Origin: Weeksellaceae bacterium
Lineage (GTDB): Bacteria > Bacteroidota > Bacteroidia > Flavobacteriales > Weeksellaceae
Direction: 5' to 3'
DNA: 5,249 bases
NCBI GenBank assembly: GCA_028698395.1
Contig: JAQVDG010000184.1
Span: 1-5,249, forward strand
Shown here: in pieces, positions 1 to 5,249 of the stretch
How positions within the stretch are numbered: position 1 is the stretch's first letter
Layout of the letters: the number at the start of each line of letters is the position of its first letter
Program-made: the position numbers and the translations under genes
Notes under the pieces: generated by a model
Seen by the model: the letters and a program-made list of their open reading frames with translations, nothing else
Told to the model about the DNA's origin: nothing
Databases searched by the model: none

Positions 1-38
1 ACAAGTTACTAAAAATATAAAAAGAATCAGATAAATTT

Positions 39-58
39 TAAAACCCAAAAGGATTTTA
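39..58 (-). terminator. Weak candidate transcription terminator hairpin after ribB
   Basis: Seven bases after the ribB stop, the minus strand can fold TAAAATCC-TTTT-GGGTTTTA into an eight-pair stem (one T-G wobble) with a four-base loop. Four T residues lie in the 3' arm, and the sequence beyond is AT-rich without a clean T tract. The stem has only two G-C pairs, so it is weak. Its place at the end of the run supports the call, but chance pairing in AT-rich DNA is possible. The rest of positions 1-65 shows no gene or other recognisable site. Confidence 0.35.
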
Positions 59-65
59 TTTAATT

Positions 66-1208
66 TTACAGTTGAGTATAATCCACAATATCAATGTTAT
101 ACCCACTTATAGCTTGTTGTTTTTTACCGGGATTGCGAGTAATTAAATTCACTTTTTTAATTCCTAAATCATGAATAATTTGTGCACCTATTCCGTAGTC
201 GCGACTATCATTCAAAACAATTCCAGAATCTGCTTTTCCTTCTACAAATCGTTTAAATTGGTTCAATTTACCCATCATTAAATCTGAGTCTGAAACATTA
301 TTAATGAAAATAACAGCTCCTTTTCCTTTTTGATTGATAATGGAAGTAACTTTTTCTAATTGTGGCGTTTCTCCTGATTGTAAAGTTGAAAATAAATCAT
401 AATAACTATTGGATGAAATAACACGTAAAGGCACTGTGTCAGAGTCGTTCCACTTTCCTTTTGTTAAAACAAAATGAATCTGATTATTCGTCGTTTGTTT
501 ATAGGCAATCAAATTGAAATCACCGTAAAAAGTAGAAATTGAAAATTCTTCAACACGTTCAACCAAAGAGTCATTTTGCAGTCGATATGCAATTAAATCC
601 TGAATTGTAATAATTTTTAAATTGAATTTCCGGGCAATTTCCATGAGTTGAGGCAAACGAGCCATACTTCCGTCTTCATTCAGTATTTCCACTAAAATTC
701 CGGCAGCTTGTAATCCGGCTAAACGAGCTAAATCCACGGCTGCTTCCGTGTGTCCGGCTCTTCGTAAAACGCCACCCGGCTTAGCTTGTAAAGGAAAAAT
801 GTGTCCCGGCCGGCCTAAATCTTCCGGTGTTGTAGTCGGATCAACCAAAGCTTCAATCGTATTGGAACGGTCTTGAGCTGAAATTCCTGTGGTATTTCCT
901 TTTCCTTTATAATCTACCGAAACAGTAAATTGGGTATGATGCAAAACGGTATTGTGGCTTACCATCAATTGTAAATCCAATTCTTTGCAACGTTTAATCG
1001 TTAAGGGTGCACAAATCAATCCACGTCCGTGAGTTGCCATAAAATTAATCATTTCAGGTGTAACTTTTTCAGCAGCAGCTATAAAATCACCTTCATTTTC
1101 ACGGTCTTCATCATCGACCACAATAATGACTTTTCCGTTTTTTATGTCTTCTAATGCTTCGCTGATTGTGTTCAGTCGGATTGTATTTGTTGTTTGTGCG
1201 CTCATCAT
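66..1208 (-). CDS. ribB: 3,4-dihydroxy-2-butanone 4-phosphate synthase with degenerate GTP cyclohydrolase II-like C-terminal domain
   Basis: The N-terminal domain (about residues 9-212 of 380) converts ribulose 5-phosphate to 3,4-dihydroxy-2-butanone 4-phosphate plus formate, the four-carbon precursor of riboflavin, in the cytoplasm. Its motifs are intact: the acidic loop DDEDRENEGD (32-41), ATHGRGLIC (58-66), TTGISAQDR (106-114), RPGHIFPL (133-140), and the conserved GHTEA histidine (H153) and LVEI glutamate (E174). The C-terminal part (about 226-380) is homologous to RibA, shown by YGDFNLIAY and the RDYGIGAQIIHDLGI and TRNPGKK blocks. However, the three zinc cysteines are replaced by N267, S278 and E280, and the RQEGRGIGL segment is gone (INNVSDSDLM instead). 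I therefore infer RibB activity only; an active RibA should be encoded elsewhere. The start at 1208 overlaps the permease stop as ATGA; a second ATG follows directly at 1205 and would remove one residue. No FMN riboswitch fits upstream, because the gene overlaps its neighbour. An automated annotation may call it bifunctional RibBA. Confidence 0.95.
   Translation of the reverse strand: MMSAQTTNTIRLNTISEALEDIKNGKVIIVVDDEDRENEGDFIAAAEKVTPEMINFMATHGRGLICAPLTIKRCKELDLQLMVSHNTVLHHTQFTVSVDYKGKGNTTGISAQDRSNTIEALVDPTTTPEDLGRPGHIFPLQAKPGGVLRRAGHTEAAVDLARLAGLQAAGILVEILNEDGSMARLPQLMEIARKFNLKIITIQDLIAYRLQNDSLVERVEEFSISTFYGDFNLIAYKQTTNNQIHFVLTKGKWNDSDTVPLRVISSNSYYDLFSTLQSGETPQLEKVTSIINQKGKGAVIFINNVSDSDLMMGKLNQFKRFVEGKADSGIVLNDSRDYGIGAQIIHDLGIKKVNLITRNPGKKQQAISGYNIDIVDYTQL
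1205..1208 (-). other. ATGA stop/start overlap between the LptF/G permease and ribB
   Basis: Read on the minus strand, the permease stop TGA (1207-1205) shares bases with the ribB start ATG (1208-1206), and a second in-frame ATG occupies 1205-1203. Such overlaps usually mean that ribosomes ending the upstream gene start the next one. A purine-rich AGTAGG lies about six bases upstream of the first ATG, inside the permease reading frame, and could assist reinitiation. Coupling is inferred from the arrangement. Confidence 0.8.
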
Positions 1209-2668
1209 TGGTACCTACTATGTTCTGATTTTTTTTGCGGCAGAAATTTTGAGAAAAACTTCGATATGGGATCCCAATAATTACTGAAGTTAAATAAAGC
1301 GGAATCGTGATTGGCTTTGTACATCAGAATGATTGAAATCGGGAAGAAAATTAAATTTGCCGACCAAGCTGCAAAGTTAGGATGAATCGTTCCATTTTTT
1401 GCCATATTTTCAGAAGAAAAATTAATAATATAATATAAAACGAAAATGATAATGGAAATAACCACCGGCATCCCTACTCCTCCTTTTTTTACGATAGCTC
1501 CCAAAGGTGCTCCAATTAAAAAGAATACGATGCAAGTGAAGGCATAAGAATAATTTCGTTGGAAATATAGTTTTTGTTTTGACAGGAACTTAATTCGATT
1601 TCCTAAATCCTCTTTTTGCCAATTGTAACTGTCTATTTCTTGATTGATTTTTACTAAGGCTTCCCGTGTAATCTGCATTTGACTTTTTTCATCCAAATCC
1701 TCAAACGGCTTCTCAAAGGAAGTTGCCTTTATTTCTTTAACTGAATCCAATTCTTCTGTAGCCAATAAATTAGCATCCAAACGCGATGTATAAAACTTAG
1801 TTACATGAATTTCATTTTCATTGCTTAGTGAATCAATTCTTTGTTCTAATTTTTTGGCATTCAAAAACTTATAATGGTCTTGTATACTTTCTTCATCCAT
1901 TGCTTTCTGAAGAATTTCAGAAATATCAATGTATTGTACAAGGGTATCAAATTTTATGGTTTGATTAGGTTGTTTTCTTCGTTCATCATTGGATTTTCCT
2001 TTTATCTGATCGACGTAAATCGTTCCATTGAACAAAACCATTTTTAACAGTCTTAAATCTTCTTCATCCCTGTTTAAAGTCCCGGATTCAGAAATAATTG
2101 TTCGTTTATCGTCATTATAATTTCCGGATTGATTAATGAAAACCTCTGCCAGTTGGTCGCTTTCTTCTCCTGAAATTTCACTGATTTGAATACTGAAACC
2201 GGGGATTCCTTCCACAAAAGCACCTTCCACAAATTGAAGTGTCGGATTGGTTTTAACGATATTGTAAGTCAGATTCTGAGCTTTTCTCTGTGAATAAGGC
2301 ATAATATATCCACCAAAATAATACAAACCAACCGATAGCAAGATAACTACAGTAAACAAAGGCAATAAGATTCGAGCTAAAGAAATTCCCGAAGCTTTCA
2401 TGGCGGCTAATTCATAACGCTCACCAAGTCCACCAAAAGTCATAATAGAGCCTAATAAAATAGAAAGTGGCAACACCAACTGAATGACATTGATACCCAA
2501 ATAAAATAAAAGTTCAACGATGGTCACCCAACTCAAACCTTTTCCGGCAAAACGGTCTATTTCTTGCCAAGCAAACTGAACCATGAAAATGAAGAACAAT
2601 ATGCTGAAAATAAAGAAAAAAGGACCTAAAAAGGTTTTTACTGTGTACCAATCAAGTTTTCTGATCAT
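1205..2668 (-). CDS. LptF/LptG family permease of the LPS export ABC transporter
   Basis: This is an inner-membrane subunit of the Lpt machine, which takes lipopolysaccharide from the inner membrane and, with the LptB ATPase, pushes it onto the periplasmic bridge. Six hydrophobic helices are visible in the family's 3+3 pattern: about residues 12-33, 52-80, 98-123, 373-393, 399-417 and 430-450. The cytoplasmic ERYELAAMKASGIS segment (83-96) matches the family's E-L-x-x-M-x-A-x-G coupling-helix motif. GAPLGAIVKKGG (386-397) matches the segment after helix 4. Residues 124-370 are periplasmic: a beta-jellyroll-like part to about 250, then a highly charged stretch (about 250-365). At 487 residues it is far longer than E. 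coli LptF or LptG (about 360), and the extra length sits in that charged stretch. The start is ATG, immediately after the lolA stop (TAAATG). Sequence reading alone does not tell me whether it is the LptF or the LptG partner, so no symbol is given. Confidence 0.92.
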   Translation of the reverse strand: MIRKLDWYTVKTFLGPFFFIFSILFFIFMVQFAWQEIDRFAGKGLSWVTIVELLFYLGINVIQLVLPLSILLGSIMTFGGLGERYELAAMKASGISLARILLPLFTVVILLSVGLYYFGGYIMPYSQRKAQNLTYNIVKTNPTLQFVEGAFVEGIPGFSIQISEISGEESDQLAEVFINQSGNYNDDKRTIISESGTLNRDEEDLRLLKMVLFNGTIYVDQIKGKSNDERRKQPNQTIKFDTLVQYIDISEILQKAMDEESIQDHYKFLNAKKLEQRIDSLSNENEIHVTKFYTSRLDANLLATEELDSVKEIKATSFEKPFEDLDEKSQMQITREALVKINQEIDSYNWQKEDLGNRIKFLSKQKLYFQRNYSYAFTCIVFFLIGAPLGAIVKKGGVGMPVVISIIIFVLYYIINFSSENMAKNGTIHPNFAAWSANLIFFPISIILMYKANHDSALFNFSNYWDPISKFFSKFLPQKKSEHSRYQ

Positions 2669-2671
2669 TTA
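2666..2671 (-). other. TAAATG junction between lolA and the permease gene
   Basis: On the minus strand the lolA stop TAA (2671-2669) is followed with no spacer by the permease ATG (2668-2666). The upstream bases lie in lolA codons and show only a weak GGA about ten bases before the ATG, so translational coupling is likely but inferred. Confidence 0.75.
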
Positions 2672-3295
2672 TAAATCCGTTACGATGTAGCCGTTTTTTT
2701 CATATTTGGCTCGGTCAAATTTAAATAAAGAACGGGGAATAATTAAATTTTCCAAATATTCTTTTACCGTAATTGTGCGGGAACTGCCATTTTTCAAAAA
2801 TTCTTTATACTGATATAAAGTGTTATCCGCTGTATAAACACTGACTAAGATGTAATTAATTTCTGAATTTTGCTTTTTGGGTGAAAGTTTAATTTTTTGA
2901 ACTTTTTTTCCATTTACTGTTTCTGTTTTATCTAATACAGCGGTATATTCTGTTTTATAGAGTTCCAGAATCTTAGTTGGAGTCAACAAATCAGAACCAT
3001 CGGCAGCAGGTTTGGAAATAGTTATTTCTTTGTCATCTTTTGAAACAGTATAAAGAGTTTTCCCATCAAACATCTGGTAAATATCAGAGATTTGCAGGCT
3101 GTATTTTTCTTTGGCTGCATACAATTCACCTGAAATTTTTTCTGTATTTTCTTCTACTGCTTCAAATTTGATATAATAACTAACCGCCTTTTTATAGGTT
3201 GCATTGATGGTTTCCATCCATTCAGAAGCTGTTTGTGCCTGACTAAAAGAAATAAAGGAAAAAAGAAAAAATAGAGAAAATAGATGCGATTTCAT
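2669..3295 (-). CDS. lolA: Outer membrane lipoprotein carrier protein LolA family
   Basis: This is a periplasmic chaperone that accepts lipoproteins released by the LolCDE transporter and carries them to the outer membrane. The 208-residue product starts with a textbook Sec signal peptide: MKSH, a hydrophobic phenylalanine-rich core (5-17), then SQA as a signal peptidase I site (cleavage after about residue 20). There is no lipobox cysteine, so the mature protein is soluble. The mature part has the alternating beta-strand pattern of the LolA fold, with YQMFDGKTLYTVSKDDKE (73-90) resembling the family's DGK-x-x-W/Y-x-Y hairpin. An in-frame ATG at 3346 would add 17 residues before the signal peptide and overlap ftsK, so I chose the ATG at 3295. 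It lies 10 bases after the ftsK stop, with an AT-rich leader and no strong Shine-Dalgarno, as is common in Bacteroidota. Sequence divergence from E. coli LolA is high; the family call rests on fold pattern, length, signal peptide and gene context. Confidence 0.88.
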   Translation of the reverse strand: MKSHLFSLFFLFSFISFSQAQTASEWMETINATYKKAVSYYIKFEAVEENTEKISGELYAAKEKYSLQISDIYQMFDGKTLYTVSKDDKEITISKPAADGSDLLTPTKILELYKTEYTAVLDKTETVNGKKVQKIKLSPKKQNSEINYILVSVYTADNTLYQYKEFLKNGSSRTITVKEYLENLIIPRSLFKFDRAKYEKNGYIVTDL

Positions 3296-3305
3296 TGGAT
3301 TAATT

Positions 3306-5249
3306 TTATTTGAGACTATCCAACAACTGTTCCAAACTATGGTCATCCTGAATCAAGACTTGGCGGGCTTTACTTCCTTCAAACGGACCTACAATTCCAG
3401 CAGCTTCCAATTGGTCAATTAATCTTCCGGCACGGTTGTAACCTAATTTTAATTTCCGTTGTAAAAGCGAAGCAGAACCTTGTTGTGCCATGACAATAAG
3501 CCGGGCAGCTTCGTCAAATAAAGCATCTCGATCATTCAAATCTACATCTAAAGCACTATTTTCTTCTCCTTCGTATTCCGGTAATAAATGTGCATCCGGA
3601 AATCCTTTTTGAGAACCAATAAATTCTGTAATATCATCCACTTCCGGTGTATCGACAAAAGCACATTGCAAGCGAACCAATTCATTTCCGGTAGTATAAA
3701 GCATATCTCCTTTTCCAATCAACTGATCGGCTCCGGAAGAATCCAAAATAGTTCTTGAATCAATCTTAGAAGTTACCCTAAAAGCAACACGAGCCGGGAA
3801 ATTAGCTTTGATAATTCCGGTAATAACGTTAACAGAAGGTCTTTGCGTAGCAATAATCAAATGAATTCCAACCGCTCTTGCCAATTGTGCCAAACGGGCA
3901 ATCGGTGTTTCCACTTCTTTTCCTGCCGTCATAATCAAATCTGCAAATTCATCTACAATTAAAACAATATACGGAAGATAATGATGCCCATTTTCCGGAT
4001 TTAATTTTCTCTGTTTGAATTTTTCATTGTATTCTTTAATGTTCCGGACATAAGCGTTCTTCAACAATTCATAACGGTCGTCCATCTCTATACAAAGTGA
4101 ATTTAACGTATAAATTACTTTGGTATTATCGGTAATAATCGCATCTTCCGAATTGGGTAATTTTGCTAAATAATGACGTTCAATCTTGGAATAAAGCGTA
4201 AGTTCTACTTTCTTCGGATCCACCATGACAAATTTCAATTCCGTCGGATGTTTTTTGTAAAGTAATGAAGCAATAATCGCATTTAATCCAACCGACTTTC
4301 CTTGTCCGGTTGCTCCTGCCATCAGTAAATGCGGCATCTTGGCTAAATCCGCAACAAAGGTTTCATTTTCAATGGTTTTCCCAAAAGCAACAGGCAATTC
4401 CATTTTTGCATTTTGAAATTTCCCTGAAGCAATGACTGAACGCATAGAAACTATAGTTGGATTGCTATTGGGAACTTCAATCCCAATAGTTCCTTTTCCA
4501 GGAATCGGAGCAATAATCCGAATTCCAAGTGCACTCAAACTCAAAGCAATATCGTCTTCCAAATTCTTGATTTTTGAAATCCGAACACCGGCTTCCGGCA
4601 CTATTTCATACAAAGTTACCGTTGGACCAATCGTTGCTTTAATTTGAGAAATTCCAATTCCGTAATTGGCTAAAGTTTCTACAATTCTATTTTTATTTTG
4701 CTCTAATTCTTGTTGATTGATAGTGACATTTTCGCCATTATCGTATTTTTTTAATAAATCCAAAGTAGGAAACTGATAATTTGACAAATCTAAACGATGA
4801 TTGTACTCTCCTTGTTTTTTGACCAAATCAGCAGCCATCGCATCAATATCATCCACCATTTCCTCCTTTTTTTTGGTTTCTATGGTTAATTCCACATCTG
4901 TTTCTACTGTTGTTTCAGTGTGAGTTGTTTTTGTTTTTTTATGAAGTTTTTCGGGTGCATTTGATTCTACTTCTTTATTGGATTCATTGATTAACAAATC
5001 AATAGCCGAACCGGATTCATCCGTTTTTTTTTCTTCTTTGAATCGAATCTCATCCAAAAAATCCTCTTTGTTCTCTTCTTTTTTCGTTTCGGTTGATTCG
5101 TCTGGTTGGAACACCAATTTTATTTCGTCAGAAAAATCAGAAGTTTCGTCCAAACCTTTTGATTTTTTTTCAAGTGTTGACGTGATTTTATCCGGTGTGA
5201 TTTTCCAATTTACAACCATATAAATCAACAAACTCACCAAAAGAATAAT
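3306..5249 (-). CDS. ftsK: DNA translocase FtsK (5' end outside the window)
   Basis: This is a division-septum-anchored, ATP-driven hexameric DNA pump that clears and aligns chromosome termini before cell separation. 647 codons are visible; the frame stays open to the right edge, so the N-terminus is missing. Counting from the edge: residues 1-15 (IILLVSLLIYMVVNW) are the end of the last membrane helix. Residues 16-150 form an acidic/lysine-rich low-complexity linker. About 165-275 is the alpha domain. The RecA-like motor carries Walker A GATGQGKS (312-319), VDPKKVELTLY (343-353), Walker B IVLIVDE (428-434), and the ATQRPSVNVITG and SRTILD blocks (467-503). About 575-633 is the gamma winged helix (QQGSASLLQRKLKLGYNRAGRLIDQLE), which in characterised FtsK reads polar DNA motifs. 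Full-length relatives of this group are roughly 800 residues, so I estimate 150-200 residues, holding the other membrane helices, lie beyond the edge. All motor and gamma motifs are present, so it should be active. It precedes lolA by 10 bases. Confidence 0.97.
   Translation of the reverse strand: MILLVSLLIYMVVNWKITPDKITSTLEKKSKGLDETSDFSDEIKLVFQPDESTETKKEENKEDFLDEIRFKEEKKTDESGSAIDLLINESNKEVESNAPEKLHKKTKTTHTETTVETDVELTIETKKKEEMVDDIDAMAADLVKKQGEYNHRLDLSNYQFPTLDLLKKYDNGENVTINQQELEQNKNRIVETLANYGIGISQIKATIGPTVTLYEIVPEAGVRISKIKNLEDDIALSLSALGIRIIAPIPGKGTIGIEVPNSNPTIVSMRSVIASGKFQNAKMELPVAFGKTIENETFVADLAKMPHLLMAGATGQGKSVGLNAIIASLLYKKHPTELKFVMVDPKKVELTLYSKIERHYLAKLPNSEDAIITDNTKVIYTLNSLCIEMDDRYELLKNAYVRNIKEYNEKFKQRKLNPENGHHYLPYIVLIVDEFADLIMTAGKEVETPIARLAQLARAVGIHLIIATQRPSVNVITGIIKANFPARVAFRVTSKIDSRTILDSSGADQLIGKGDMLYTTGNELVRLQCAFVDTPEVDDITEFIGSQKGFPDAHLLPEYEGEENSALDVDLNDRDALFDEAARLIVMAQQGSASLLQRKLKLGYNRAGRLIDQLEAAGIVGPFEGSKARQVLIQDDHSLEQLLDSLK

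Noticed and set aside
1209..1300. FMN riboswitch upstream of ribB
   Set aside because: The region is coding sequence of the permease up to the ribB start, and no RFN-type conserved elements are visible.
3296..3346. Upstream in-frame ATG adding 17 residues to LolA
   Set aside because: It would bury the signal peptide behind a polar extension and overlap the end of ftsK by 41 bases; the ATG at 3295 directly precedes a good signal peptide.
4293..4316. Walker A variant GATGQGKS in FtsK as a possible functional change
   Set aside because: The essential G-x4-GKS pattern is intact and Q in that position is compatible with P-loop function; it looks like ordinary lineage variation.
4432..4647. Plus-strand open frame of 71 codons
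   Set aside because: It is antisense to the conserved alpha domain of ftsK and shows no recognisable protein features; it is a shadow of the real gene.
4978..5223. Plus-strand open frame of 81 codons rich in serine and phenylalanine
   Set aside because: It lies opposite the lysine/glutamate-rich FtsK linker; the S/F richness is what the antisense of GAA/AAA codons gives.
5220..5240. Candidate start codons near 5240 (TTG) for a 644-residue FtsK
   Set aside because: These codons lie within a transmembrane helix and the frame stays open to the window edge; FtsK proteins have more membrane helices upstream, so the gene is truncated by the window.
1..5249. Mobile elements, CRISPR arrays, tRNA or rRNA genes, or an undescribed multi-gene system
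   Set aside because: Coding sequence of four recognisable housekeeping genes fills all but about 75 bases, and no direct-repeat arrays, terminal inverted repeats or RNA gene signatures were seen.

Overview
The window is an AT-rich stretch in which all coding sequence lies on the minus strand. It is read as one four-gene run from the right edge to the left: ftsK (5'-truncated), lolA, an LptF/LptG-family permease, and ribB with a degenerate GTP cyclohydrolase II tail. Protein character, low GC, the lack of strong Shine-Dalgarno sequences and this gene order all fit a member of the Bacteroidota, most likely Flavobacteriaceae and Flavobacterium-like. The assignment rests on recognition of families and gene order, not on a database search.

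Layout, right to left. Positions 5249-3306 hold the last 647 codons of the DNA translocase FtsK: the end of its final membrane helix, an acidic/lysine-rich linker, the alpha/beta RecA-type motor and the gamma winged helix. After a 10-base gap, 3295-2669 encodes LolA, the periplasmic lipoprotein chaperone, with a clear Sec signal peptide. Its stop codon abuts the start of the permease (2668-1205), which has six predicted membrane helices and an enlarged periplasmic part. That gene overlaps ribB (1208-66) by four bases (ATGA). The last 65 bases are non-coding and contain a weak hairpin that may end the transcript.

The spacings (10 bases, 0 bases, 4-base overlap) leave no room for internal promoters of ordinary size or for a riboswitch, so the genes are probably co-transcribed and partly translationally coupled. 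Two genes serve envelope assembly (lipoprotein transport and LPS export), one chromosome segregation and division, and one riboflavin synthesis. The set looks like housekeeping functions sharing a transcript rather than a single pathway.

I see no mobile element, CRISPR array, tRNA, rRNA or undescribed system. The points most worth a second look are the loss of all three zinc cysteines and the catalytic arginine motif from the RibA-like half of RibB, the lineage-type insertion in the LptF/G permease, and a strong excess and strand bias of CCGGAA on the coding strand.
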